A DNA stretch of 64,000 nucleotides, from the NCBI RefSeq assembly GCF_018457175.1, contig NZ_JAGFNU010000012.1, positions 46,323 through 110,322 of the forward strand, in the 5' to 3' direction. The notes under the pieces were generated by a model. The model saw nothing but the letters and a program-made list of their open reading frames with translations. It had not been told where the DNA came from and searched no databases. The DNA is from Pseudohalocynthiibacter aestuariivivens. GTDB lineage: Bacteria > Pseudomonadota > Alphaproteobacteria > Rhodobacterales > Rhodobacteraceae. This document shows, in pieces, positions 26,165 to 34,468 of this stretch (position 1 is the stretch's first letter; each line of letters starts with the position of its first letter). Both the position numbers and the translations under genes were made by a program.

Positions 26165-27004
26165 CTAGCGCATAAACTGTGGGCGGATCCGCATTTTTCG
26201 CCGCTGTTCTTGCGGGAGATGTCGGTTGAGCTTCCGGTTTATCAAACCAAAAACGGTGATGACAGAAAGGGTTAGTAAAATGAAATAACCAGCTAAAATT
26301 GGATAAGGCACAAAGGGGTTGAACGTTTTATCTGCGAAATAGTTCGCATAATAAAGCGCGTCCCCACTCTGCTGCCACGCCGGAAAACCAGAGAAGAAGA
26401 CCAGTGTTGTAGCGTGAAACAAGAAGATCGCTTCATTTGTGTAGGCAGGCCATGCCAGACGCAGCATGGTTGGCCAGATAATGCGCTTGAAACGGGTCCA
26501 CCCAGTAAGACCATAAGCATCTGCGGCCTCTACATCACCTTTGGGAATAGAGCGAAGCGCACCATAGAAAATCTCTCCGGAGTACGCAGCAGTGTTTAAA
26601 AACAATACGATAAGCGCACCAAGCCAGGCCTTGGTCAGCCAGCGGGTTTCAGCGGTGATTTCAGCAAACCCTAGATTGATATCAACACCGACTTTTGGCA
26701 GCAGAACAAAGGTTTCGTAGGCGAGGAAAAACTGAATGAAAAGTGGTGAGCCACGCAAAATGAAAATGAACCATTCGGCGGGTTTGCGCAGCCAGATATT
26801 GGAGCTAAATTTGGCAAGCGCGAGGCCGGTTGCCATGAAAAACCCGATGAAAAGCGCGAGCGCACCGAAGTAAATGTTCCAGATCATGCCAGAGCCGATC
26901 AGGGTAAACTGATCGCATAGCGTGAAATCAGAGCGCGGCAATAGCCGTTCACCTATCCCAATTGAACGCAACCCATAGGCCTGTATGGTTTCAAGACAGC
27001 TCAT
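26165..27004 (-). CDS. Polar amino acid ABC transporter permease, second subunit
   Basis: A 279-aa inner membrane permease of the HisM/OccM type, with the EAA-like motif EAADAYGLTGWTRFKRIIWPTMLRLAWPAYTNEAIFLF near residues 165-200 and about five to six membrane segments. It is longer than typical HisM proteins (about 235 aa) because of a hydrophilic N-terminal stretch of some 35 residues and an extra periplasmic loop. The start overlaps the stop of the first permease gene by 4 bp. It should form the translocation pore with the protein encoded at 27001-27888. Confidence 0.88.
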   Translation of the reverse strand: MSCLETIQAYGLRSIGIGERLLPRSDFTLCDQFTLIGSGMIWNIYFGALALFIGFFMATGLALAKFSSNIWLRKPAEWFIFILRGSPLFIQFFLAYETFVLLPKVGVDINLGFAEITAETRWLTKAWLGALIVLFLNTAAYSGEIFYGALRSIPKGDVEAADAYGLTGWTRFKRIIWPTMLRLAWPAYTNEAIFLFHATTLVFFSGFPAWQQSGDALYYANYFADKTFNPFVPYPILAGYFILLTLSVITVFGLINRKLNRHLPQEQRRKMRIRPQFMR

Positions 27005-27888
27005 GCAGCGGCCTTTCTCTGGGCTTCGCCACCGGTTGTGGCCTGACCATGTGTCAGTTTTGTCATCATACGAGCCAGAGCTATTTCGCTAACCCGTGTC
27101 AGAACCAGATAAAAAACGAGCAATCCAAGGAAGTACCAAAGCCGCCAATCCGGGTGCGGATAAGCAAAGGCGTTGGTCTTCAACCCGCCAAGCTCGCGCG
27201 CCCAATAGACAATGTCTTCGACGCCCAGAAGAAACAGAAGCGGTGTCGCCTTGATCAGAATCATCCAGAGATTGCTAAGACCGGGCAGGGCATAGACCCA
27301 CATTTGCGGCACCAGAATACGCCAGAACGCCTGCCTGCGTGACATACCGTAGGCTTCTGCGGTTTCGATTTGCGCGCGCGGAACAGCACGCATAGCGCCA
27401 AAAAGAACATTCGCAGCAAAGGCACCAAACACGATGGCAAAAGTCAGAACCGCCAGTGAAAACCCGTAAATCTCGTGCACCCATTGTGCAGAAGAAGAAA
27501 GTGGCATCTTGGCTTCAGAGCAGACGACAAAGTCGTTGCCCTGGCGAACGGCCTCGGGCCAATCGGGGCATTTTACTTTGTGCCGCATCCATTCGATGCC
27601 CTGGTCCAGCGCAATAACAAAGAAAAGAAAGAAAGCAATGTCAGGAACACCGCGAACAATTGAGGTGTAGGATTTTCCGAACCAGCGGATTGGGGCCACC
27701 ACTGATCGCGCAGCCATCGCGCCGCCAAAGCCAAACAGAAGTGCCGTAGGTGCGGTTACAAGAAGCAACAACATCACAGTACCAAACGAGGCATAAAACC
27801 CCATGTGCTTACCCGTTGTCAGGTAGCAACTGACCCACGTCAGGCCTGATAGTGTTTCGGGATCGGCGCAGAAGGAAAACATGTTCAC
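27001..27888 (-). CDS. Polar amino acid ABC transporter permease, first subunit
   Basis: A 295-aa permease of the HisQ/OccQ type with the conserved loop ETAEAYGMSRRQAFWRILVPQMWVYALPGLSNLWMILIKATPLL that docks on the ATPase. A periplasmic insertion of about 45 residues (around 105-150) contains two Cys (KCPDW and FVVCSE) that could form a disulfide; ordinary HisQ proteins lack it. Transcribed after the substrate-binding protein gene, from which it is separated by a stem-loop terminator, and translationally coupled to the next permease gene. Confidence 0.88.
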   Translation of the reverse strand: MNMFSFCADPETLSGLTWVSCYLTTGKHMGFYASFGTVMLLLLVTAPTALLFGFGGAMAARSVVAPIRWFGKSYTSIVRGVPDIAFFLFFVIALDQGIEWMRHKVKCPDWPEAVRQGNDFVVCSEAKMPLSSSAQWVHEIYGFSLAVLTFAIVFGAFAANVLFGAMRAVPRAQIETAEAYGMSRRQAFWRILVPQMWVYALPGLSNLWMILIKATPLLFLLGVEDIVYWARELGGLKTNAFAYPHPDWRLWYFLGLLVFYLVLTRVSEIALARMMTKLTHGQATTGGEAQRKAAA

Positions 27889-27896
27889 CCCATGTG

Positions 27897-27922
27897 AAAA
27901 GCGGGGCCGATGTCGGCCCCGC
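27897..27922 (-). terminator. Attenuating stem-loop between binding protein and permease genes
   Basis: A perfect 10-bp stem GCGGGGCCGA/TCGGCCCCGC with a 2-nt core loop lies 10 bp after the binding-protein stop and is followed on the minus strand by TTTT. It should terminate most transcripts or protect the upstream mRNA, giving more binding protein than permease. Confidence 0.75.
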
Positions 27923-27931
27923 CTTTGTTTG

Positions 27932-28663
27932 TTATGAGCTTGATCCGAAGAGGGCTGCGTTACCCTCGAACCACTTGGTGATCAGTTCGTCCAGCGAGCC
28001 GTCATCTTTCATGGACTGGATTGCGGCATCGAACTTGTCACGCAGTTCCGAGTCACTTTCGCGCAAGCCCAAGCCAACACCGCCGCCCAACAACACGTCC
28101 TGGTCAATCAATGTCAGGTCTGAATCCTGATCGGCGATTGGCGCAAGATACGCTTTGTCCGCAAGCACTGCGTCAGCTTCGCCATTTTTAACTGCTGCGA
28201 TTGTCTCATCTGGTGTCGCAAATTCAACCAGCGTGGCACCTGATGAAGCGATGTGGCTCGCCTGGATCGTACCGGACTGAGCAGCGATAACACCGCCTTC
28301 AATGTCTGCATCTGCTGACAGTGCAACATAGGCTGACGGGTCAGGTTGTGTGTAATTTTGTGTGAAATCAATAACTTCATCACGTTCTTCAGTGATCGAC
28401 ATGCCAGCGATAATGGCATCGTAGTTTCCAGATACGAGGTTGGGAATGATAGAATCCCACTCGTTTGTGACCCATTCGCATTCCAGGCTCGCACGTTTGC
28501 AAAGCTCATCGCCCAGCTCACGCTCAAAGCCGTCAACTTCACCTGCATCGTTAATGAAGTTATATGGAGGATACGCACCTTCCGTACCAAGACGAACGGT
28601 GTCGGCCATTGCAAAACCAGCGCTCAGCGCCAAGACAGCAGTGGTTAAGATAAGTTTTTTCAT
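27932..28663 (-). CDS. Polar amino acid ABC transporter substrate-binding protein
   Basis: A 243-aa periplasmic protein of the HisJ/ArgT (LAO) family. Signal peptide MKKLILTTAVLALSAGFAMA; mature features are GTEGAYPPYNFINDAGEVDGFERELGDELCKR, NLVSGNYDAIIAGMSITEERDEVIDFTQNY and VGLGLRESDSELRDKFDAAI. LAO-type proteins bind basic or other polar amino acids and opines; the ligand here is not determined. Start ATG at 28663, with GGGAGAAT upstream; five more in-frame residues are possible but would lengthen the basic N-region unnaturally. It follows the ATPase gene and precedes an attenuator. Confidence 0.92.
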   Translation of the reverse strand: MKKLILTTAVLALSAGFAMADTVRLGTEGAYPPYNFINDAGEVDGFERELGDELCKRASLECEWVTNEWDSIIPNLVSGNYDAIIAGMSITEERDEVIDFTQNYTQPDPSAYVALSADADIEGGVIAAQSGTIQASHIASSGATLVEFATPDETIAAVKNGEADAVLADKAYLAPIADQDSDLTLIDQDVLLGGGVGLGLRESDSELRDKFDAAIQSMKDDGSLDELITKWFEGNAALFGSSS

Positions 28664-28693
28664 GATAGATTCTCCCATGGTGGTTCGCGTAAT

Positions 28694-29473
28694 TTACTCT
28701 GAAACTGTTGCACTTAGAAACTGTTTCAGACGTTCGGTTTTAGGGTTGCGGAATAGTTCGGCAGGGGGGCCTTCTTCTTCAATAAGCCCCAGATGAAGAA
28801 AGATCACATGATCTGATACATCGGCAGCAAGCCGCATATCGTGCGTGACGAGCAGCATTGTGCGGCCTTCTTTGGCAAGATCCTTGATGACCTTTACAAC
28901 TTCTTGTTCCAATTCCGGGTCAAGTGCGGAGGTCGGTTCATCAAACAGCAAGGCTTGTGGTTCCATCGCCAATGCCCGTGCGATCGCCGCCCTTTGCTGT
29001 TGCCCGCCGGACAGCTGCGCAGGATAAACGTCACATTTATCGCCAATTCCCACTTTTTCCAGATAGGTGCGTGCGCTCGCCTCGACTTGGTCGCGATCAC
29101 GCTTCAAAACTGTAAGCGGTGCTTCCATCACGTTTTGCAGGATGGTCATATGGGCCCACAGATTGAACTGCTGAAAAACCATCGACAGATTTGTGCGAAC
29201 TTTGATCAGTTGCTCTTTGTCAGCAGGGTGTCGGGAATGGCCCTGGCCGCGCCATTTTATCGGTTCACCGTCAAAAAGAATTTCGCCCTGTTGGCTGTCC
29301 TCAAGAAGATTACAGCACCTGAGCAGTGTGGATTTTCCAGAGCCGGAAGAGCCAATCAACGATACGACATCGCCCTTATGAGCTGAGAGGCTTACACCTT
29401 TAAGAACTTCAAGTTGGCCATACGCCTTATGAAGTCCACGAATTTCGATGACGGGTGTTTTGGTGTCGTTCAC
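28694..29473 (-). CDS. Polar amino acid ABC transporter ATP-binding protein
   Basis: A 259-aa ATPase of the HisP/GlnQ type: Walker A GSSGSGKST, Q-loop VFQQFNLWAH, ABC signature LSGGQQQR, Walker B ALLFDEPTSALDPE and the switch His in LVTHDMRLA. An insert after the first strand (GEPIKWRGQGHSRHPADKEQL) is common in OccP/HisP proteins. It is the first gene of the transporter block. The 124-bp region upstream (29474-29597), which should hold the promoter, separates it from the PhnD-like gene. Confidence 0.95.
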   Translation of the reverse strand: MNDTKTPVIEIRGLHKAYGQLEVLKGVSLSAHKGDVVSLIGSSGSGKSTLLRCCNLLEDSQQGEILFDGEPIKWRGQGHSRHPADKEQLIKVRTNLSMVFQQFNLWAHMTILQNVMEAPLTVLKRDRDQVEASARTYLEKVGIGDKCDVYPAQLSGGQQQRAAIARALAMEPQALLFDEPTSALDPELEQEVVKVIKDLAKEGRTMLLVTHDMRLAADVSDHVIFLHLGLIEEEGPPAELFRNPKTERLKQFLSATVSE

Positions 29474-29597
29474 GTTAAACCGTTGTCTTTATTGTTTCAG
29501 GCTCGCAGTAATTCCGAAAAAAACAGCTAATGCAACGTTCAAATTACGTATCGTTCCAACACATTTAGTCATTTAGGCGGAAAAAACGGCCATTCTG

Positions 29598-30332
29598 TCA
29601 TGGGGATGGTGGGTTTTCGATTGCCAGATACAGTTCTGCCGGAATGTCAACAAAGCCGTAAATCGACAGTGTGTCACGATCTTGCTGGGTGATATCTTCT
29701 ATCGCGCTCGCAATCGCATTGAAAAGTTTGGCCTTGTCCGCGCCTTTTGCTGAAATCAGCGGCAAGCCAGGTGTGCAGGGCGTGTGCGCCAGCACACGCA
29801 AGTCTTTGGCGAAGGGGTCCCATCTTTCAATCATAGACCATGTTATCGCATCAAGCGCCGCAAAATCCGCCTGCCCTTCATGAACTGCACGTGCTGAAGC
29901 TGCATGAGCACCGCTTTGGAAAAGTGACCCAAGTGAAATTCCGTTCGCATCGCAATAAACACGCGGAGCAGCCCAACCGGATTGTGATAGCGCGTCGTTG
30001 TACGCCAGACACGCGCCATTGAAATCTTTAAGCTCCGACCTGGGGTCATCTGCCCGCGCGACAAAAACACTGTTGTAATAGCCGGCAGGGCAGTCTGCCA
30101 GGCCATAGTCCGGTGTTCCAACCAATGTGACATGCCCGTGCAGGCGTGCGCGATATGGATAGCCACATGTCTGAGAAAGCAGCAAGTCGGGGTTTTGCCA
30201 GATTTCAAAGAAATCACCGTCACACGTTAAAGTGTCCGGCCCGTACCCCAGCTGCGTGCGTATTGCTGACCAAAGTCGATTATTCGCCTCCGCAGTTTCT
30301 GCGCGGTCGTACATACCGAAGTGCGCAATCAT
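29598..30332 (-). CDS. PhnD-like phosphate/phosphonate-type binding protein without signal peptide
   Basis: A 244-aa protein of the PhnD-like periplasmic binding fold: MIAHFGMYDRAETAEANNRLWSAIR, QTCGYPYRARL, GYYNSVFVARADDP, ACLAYNDALSQSGW, HAASARAVHEGQADFAALDAITW and TPGLPLISA are family positions. It begins directly with the first strand and has no signal peptide or lipobox, so a conventional transport role is unlikely unless it is exported otherwise. Its start overlaps the stop of the TerB-like gene by 4 bp. No transporter genes for phosphonate are adjacent. Ligand unknown. Confidence 0.72.
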   Translation of the reverse strand: MIAHFGMYDRAETAEANNRLWSAIRTQLGYGPDTLTCDGDFFEIWQNPDLLLSQTCGYPYRARLHGHVTLVGTPDYGLADCPAGYYNSVFVARADDPRSELKDFNGACLAYNDALSQSGWAAPRVYCDANGISLGSLFQSGAHAASARAVHEGQADFAALDAITWSMIERWDPFAKDLRVLAHTPCTPGLPLISAKGADKAKLFNAIASAIEDITQQDRDTLSIYGFVDIPAELYLAIENPPSP

Positions 30333-30772
30333 TTTCTTCCCGCTTCAACGCGTTGTCGTGCCAGCGCACTGTCACGGTCATTCACACCAAGAAAACTGGA
30401 CGCCATTCTGAGGATCGAGTTTTCCTCGTCGCTTCGCATTCCGTCCGCAAGGGCAACATCCCACAGTGCTTCGACAACCGCTTCGCGGTCTTCATAAGGA
30501 ACGGCATCTTTTATGGCGCGCGTAAACCGAACGGTGTCCGGAGCGTCATGTTCAACTTTTTCGCAATGTGCACGCAGCTTCGCCGCTTCAACAGCGTTCA
30601 GGTTATAGCGGCTCGCCAAAATCCGGTCGATCCGCGAAATCTCTTCCACCGCATAGCTGTGATCTGATTTTGCAATCCGTACCAGCAATGCGCCAAGCGC
30701 AAGGCGTGCGTCAGTATCTGGAAGCGGTTCGGTTTGCGGCTCGATGAGGCGTTTAAGAAGTTGTCCAAACAT
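30329..30772 (-). CDS. TerB family protein (tellurite resistance-like)
   Basis: A 147-aa all-helical protein of the TerB/DjlA-N fold: LALGALLVRIAKSDHSYAVEEISRIDRIL and ALWDVALADGMRSDEENSILRMASSFLGV are the two acidic metal-site-like repeats with conserved Asp and Glu. Despite the name, most stand-alone TerB-like proteins are not shown to confer tellurite resistance. It is coupled by a 4-bp overlap to the PhnD-like gene. No other ter genes are present. Confidence 0.82.
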   Translation of the reverse strand: MFGQLLKRLIEPQTEPLPDTDARLALGALLVRIAKSDHSYAVEEISRIDRILASRYNLNAVEAAKLRAHCEKVEHDAPDTVRFTRAIKDAVPYEDREAVVEALWDVALADGMRSDEENSILRMASSFLGVNDRDSALARQRVEAGRK

Positions 30773-30835
30773 GTTTCCGATATAGTCGAGGATTTACCTA
30801 CTGCCAATGGGGTAGGTTGAACTTGGAAAGAGCTC

Positions 30836-31531
30836 TTAACCCGGCTGTTGGGTTTGAACGGTTGCTATCTTACCGATTTGGAATGAATCGTCAAAGATCA
30901 GATCATCAATCGCTATTCCCGCCGGATCGTTGTTGTGTAGCGTGAACCCGGCGATGTCGGGCACCTTGTCTTGCCGGACAAACCCAAAGGAATCTTCGCC
31001 CAAAGGGCCAAGCCTCATTGAAGAAATTTCCGTGCCGTCACGACGATGGAAAATAATGCTCGCGTACCCGTCTTCGCCTCCGCGCAGACGAAAACCAAAC
31101 GCGGATTGGTCAATATCAAAGAGAACTGCAATTGCACCTTCACCTATTGCATCGCGGTGCGGATACCGGTTGGGTCCGTAACCCAGTAGTACATTGCTGT
31201 CGTACAACCGTTGGATTCCGAGAGATTCATCAGTGCTGCCAGCGCGTGTTGTCAGGGGGCTCTTGGCTTGACCCACTATGCGGTCGTAGTCGCCGTCTGC
31301 CTGCCGGACCTGACCTGCAAATCGCTCACCAAACTTTGCGCCATTTTGCACAAGAACGTCATCAATTTTTTGCCCCGGTCCCATAGAACTGGGCAAATCT
31401 TCGAACGTTATGATCTTTGAAAGACGAAGACTTTGATAGTCAACAATACAGACAGGCTCGCTGCAGGCGGCGGCACGTTCCGCAGCAATGGTCAGGGCCA
31501 GGCATGCAACCAAAAAACGCCATAGGGTCAT
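30836..31531 (-). CDS. Hypothetical secreted protein
   Basis: A 231-aa protein with a Sec signal peptide (MTLWRFLVACLALTIAAERAAA) and two Cys close to the mature N-terminus (ACSEPVC). The rest is a predicted beta-rich domain with ITFEDLPSS, GYGPNRYPHRDAIGEGAIAVLFD, SAFGFRLRGGEDGYASIIFHRRDGTEI and AIDDLIFDD, reminiscent of carbohydrate-binding-like jelly-roll proteins found in PEP-CTERM type families, but no sorting tail is present. Function unknown. It lies between pyrG and the TerB-like gene on the same strand. Confidence 0.65.
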   Translation of the reverse strand: MTLWRFLVACLALTIAAERAAACSEPVCIVDYQSLRLSKIITFEDLPSSMGPGQKIDDVLVQNGAKFGERFAGQVRQADGDYDRIVGQAKSPLTTRAGSTDESLGIQRLYDSNVLLGYGPNRYPHRDAIGEGAIAVLFDIDQSAFGFRLRGGEDGYASIIFHRRDGTEISSMRLGPLGEDSFGFVRQDKVPDIAGFTLHNNDPAGIAIDDLIFDDSFQIGKIATVQTQQPG

Positions 31532-31570
31532 GCAAGCAGTATAGTGCAGACTTTCCCGAAGCGAAAATGT

Positions 31571-33214
31571 TTAGACGAGGCGGGAAGACTCTATCGCAGC
31601 GCGGACAAAATCAGCAAACAACGGATGCGGGGCGAAAGGCTTTGATTTCAGTTCCGGATGGAATTGAACGCCAATGAACCAAGGGTGATCTTTCCATTCA
31701 ACGATCTCTGGCAGACGCCCGTCCGGCGACATGCCTGAAAAACTCAAACCGCACGCTTCAAGTTTTTCACGGTACTTTACGTCGACCTCATAACGGTGCC
31801 GGTGGCGCTCTTCGATGTGGGTGGAATCATAGATACCAGCGACTTTTGACCCTTCCAGAAGCGTCGCGTCATAGGCGCCCAATCGCATGGTTCCACCTTT
31901 GTCGTCGCCAACTTTCCGTTCCACCTTGTGGTTGCCCTGCACCCATTCTTTCAGGTGATAAACCACGGGTGTAAAACGTTTCTTTCCTAGCTCGTGATCA
32001 AATTCCTCAGACCCTGCATCTGCGAGCTTGGCAACATTGCGTGCCGCTTCAATAACGGCCATCTGCATGCCCAGACAGATGCCCAGATAAGGCACCTTTC
32101 GCGTGCGCGCAAATTCGGCTGCCTTGATTTTTCCTTCGGTGCCGCGCTCTCCAAAGCCGCCTGGAACCAGAATGGCGTGAAACCCTTCAAGGTAGGGCGC
32201 AGCGTCTTCAGTATCGAAAATCTCGGCATCAACCCATTCGACGTTCACCTTGACGCGGTTGGCCATGCCGCCGTGTGTCAGTGCTTCTTTGATCGATTTA
32301 TAGGCGTCTTCAAGCTGAACGTATTTTCCTACAATTGCGATATTAACTTCGCCATCTGTGTTGTGGATGCGGTCAGCCACATCTTCCCAAACGGTTAGAT
32401 CCGGTTTTGGGGCAGGGGAAATACCAAAGGCATCCAGGACCGCCTGATCCAGCCCCTCGCGATGATAGGCCAAAGGTGCCTCGTAGATTGAATTGAGATC
32501 GTAGGCCGCAATAACGCTCTCTTTGCGTACGTTGCAGAAGAGCCCTATCTTTTCACGTTCCTTTTCCGGGATAGGATGCTCCGACCGGCAAACCAGAACA
32601 TCAGGTGCGATCCCGATCGACCGTAGTTCCTTAACGCTGTGCTGGGTTGGTTTTGTCTTAAGCTCGCCACTGGCTGCCAGATAGGGCAACAGCGTCAGAT
32701 GCATGAATATACATTCACCGCGTGGCTTGTCTTGGCTGTACTGTCGGATGGCTTCAAAAAACGGCAGAGCCTCAATATCGCCGACTGTGCCACCAATTTC
32801 GCAAAGCATGAAATCGACTTCATCTTCGCCGATTGAAATAAAGTCTTTAATCTCATTAGTCACATGAGGAATGACCTGTATCGTTTTCCCGAGGTAGTCT
32901 CCGCGGCGCTCTTTCTCGAGGACCGTTGAGTAAACACGCCCCGATGAAACAGAATCGGTGTTTCGCGCGGCCACGCCGGTAAAGCGTTCGTAATGTCCAA
33001 GATCGAGGTCGGTTTCCGCACCATCGTCTGTTACAAAAACTTCGCCATGCTCAAACGGCGACATCGTTCCCGGATCGACGTTCAGATAGGGGTCGAGCTT
33101 TCTCAACCTTACTGAAAAGCCACGTGCCTGTAGCAAAGAACCTAAAGCTGCGGACGCCAGACCTTTGCCCAGCGATGAAACCACACCACCTGTGATGAAA
33201 ACAAATCGTGCCAT
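31571..33214 (-). CDS. pyrG: CTP synthase
   Basis: A full-length 547-aa enzyme that converts UTP to CTP using glutamine and ATP. The N-terminal synthase domain starts [25 protein letters not shown] (P-loop-like) with [40 protein letters not shown]; the C-terminal glutamine amidotransferase domain has [17 protein letters not shown] (nucleophile Cys) and FHPELKSKP (His, Glu). It lies downstream of secG on the same strand (170 bp), an arrangement frequent in alphaproteobacteria. Confidence 0.97.
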   Translation of the reverse strand: MARFVFITGGVVSSLGKGLASAALGSLLQARGFSVRLRKLDPYLNVDPGTMSPFEHGEVFVTDDGAETDLDLGHYERFTGVAARNTDSVSSGRVYSTVLEKERRGDYLGKTIQVIPHVTNEIKDFISIGEDEVDFMLCEIGGTVGDIEALPFFEAIRQYSQDKPRGECIFMHLTLLPYLAASGELKTKPTQHSVKELRSIGIAPDVLVCRSEHPIPEKEREKIGLFCNVRKESVIAAYDLNSIYEAPLAYHREGLDQAVLDAFGISPAPKPDLTVWEDVADRIHNTDGEVNIAIVGKYVQLEDAYKSIKEALTHGGMANRVKVNVEWVDAEIFDTEDAAPYLEGFHAILVPGGFGERGTEGKIKAAEFARTRKVPYLGICLGMQMAVIEAARNVAKLADAGSEEFDHELGKKRFTPVVYHLKEWVQGNHKVERKVGDDKGGTMRLGAYDATLLEGSKVAGIYDSTHIEERHRHRYEVDVKYREKLEACGLSFSGMSPDGRLPEIVEWKDHPWFIGVQFHPELKSKPFAPHPLFADFVRAAIESSRLV

Positions 33215-33383
33215 TCGGTTGGCATCTCCCGTGAAATATTTGCGTCTTTTTGTGCGTTATCCGGCCCAAAAGAACCGCATCATCACGGGATTTAAGATAT
33301 AAAGGATTCGCACGCCGAAGGCAACCAGACCGCAAGATGATGCGGCACAAAATCTTTCCGGCTCAAATTATTGTGGTTTATGT

Positions 33384-33755
33384 CTATTCTGTTGCAGCCG
33401 GTGGCGTCAGCGAAACGTCACCTGTCGAAGGTGGCAGAAGGTCGCTGCCCGCCGGTATTGCGGGAATCGTTTCCTCTTCAACCGGTGTCGCACCGAGCTG
33501 GTCAATCACCGATGCCCCAGACGATTTCTGAGCGGCAATCACTGTCAAAGCGATAGAAGTCGCAATGAAAGCGATTGCAAAAAGCCAGGTCAATTTCCCA
33601 AGTGCTGTTGCTGCCGCGCGGCCCGACATCACGCCGCCGCCGCCACCACCACCGCTGCCAATTCCAAGGCCGCCGCCTTCAGAGCGCTGTAAAAGCACCA
33701 CGCCGATGAGGCACAGAGCGAGGATCAGGTGGACGATGAGAAGTACATTTTCCAT
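33384..33755 (-). CDS. secG: Preprotein translocase subunit SecG
   Basis: A 123-aa SecG: two membrane segments (residues 1-22 and about 52-73) flanking the family motif LLQRSEGGGLGIGSGGGGGGGVMSGRAAATALGKLTW. It is a small accessory subunit of the SecYEG channel. The Gly tract holds eight consecutive Gly residues after the Ser and is longer than in many homologues. The C-terminal 45 residues are Pro/Thr/Glu-rich and variable. It lies upstream of pyrG on the same strand. Confidence 0.93.
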   Translation of the reverse strand: MENVLLIVHLILALCLIGVVLLQRSEGGGLGIGSGGGGGGGVMSGRAAATALGKLTWLFAIAFIATSIALTVIAAQKSSGASVIDQLGATPVEEETIPAIPAGSDLLPPSTGDVSLTPPAATE

Positions 33756-33878
33756 AAGGCAACCTTGACTGCATTCGTTGCGGTTATCTAGGCGCTCCGG
33801 CCGCGCCCCGCAACCCCTTTGCGACCGTCATTTCCCTACGAACGAGCAGAGGTTATCGCTTAAAGTTACCAGTTTCCA

Positions 33879-33898
33879 AAAATATCCCCGCCGGAGGC
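33879..33898 (+). repeat. 20-bp dispersed intergenic repeat, copy 1
   Basis: AAAATATCCCCGCCGGAGGC occurs here and, identically, at 54673-54692. Both lie between genes, just downstream of a minus-strand gene. In minus orientation the sequence is GC-rich and then ends in ATATTTT, rather like a degenerate terminator. I recall this kind of sequence as frequent in Rhodobacteraceae intergenic DNA, but that was not checked. Confidence 0.6.
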
Positions 33899-33937
33899 AC
33901 CAGGTCTGGCCACAGGTGTGAACTACGCTGAACAATT

Positions 33938-34333
33938 CTAGTCGCCCGTGTCATCCATGTCAGCCTGTCCTGATAAAACGCGGCGCACATGGCTCCAGTT
34001 CAGCCCAACACCCAACACGACAGAGAGAGAGAATATACCAAGCCAGATATTCATGCTTGTATTCTCAAGAGTCAAAACACCCCAGTCAGCTAAAACCCAG
34101 ATCAATGCGGCGATAACGGCAAAGACCAGGAACATACCAAAGCCACCGATCGATCTTAAGGTCGCACGAAGGTAGATGATGTAGCCAATGACCAATAAAA
34201 GACCAAGCAGCACCGTTATTGGCAATTCGTCGGTGTAATTGCCCATCGCCCACCGAGTGTAGTTCCACTCGGTTGGGTTGAATGTCATTGCCAACAAGCC
34301 AAAAGCAAAGGCCCAACGTAAGAAAAACGCCAT
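33938..34333 (-). CDS. Small integral membrane protein (DUF6524-like)
   Basis: A 131-aa protein with four membrane segments: about residues 3-20, 38-57, 66-90 and 95-112. WNPTEWNYTRW-type (FNPTEWNYTRWAM) between the first two segments and LRSIGGFGMFL are conserved-looking features shared, as far as I recall, with a DUF6524-type family of uncharacterised proteins. The C-terminus is short and acidic. It is divergent from purA with about 135 bp between the starts. Function unknown. Confidence 0.6.
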   Translation of the reverse strand: MAFFLRWAFAFGLLAMTFNPTEWNYTRWAMGNYTDELPITVLLGLLLVIGYIIYLRATLRSIGGFGMFLVFAVIAALIWVLADWGVLTLENTSMNIWLGIFSLSVVLGVGLNWSHVRRVLSGQADMDDTGD

Positions 34334-34468
34334 GATACAACCTCTTTCCCTGTACAGGATTTGCCGAATAAAACGGCCTCTGTCCAGTCCTGCGGCGAAT
34401 TTGCGGTTTCACGACACGCATAACAGGGCTATAGGAGGCCGGGTTTTAACGCATTTGCGGAGAGAGAC

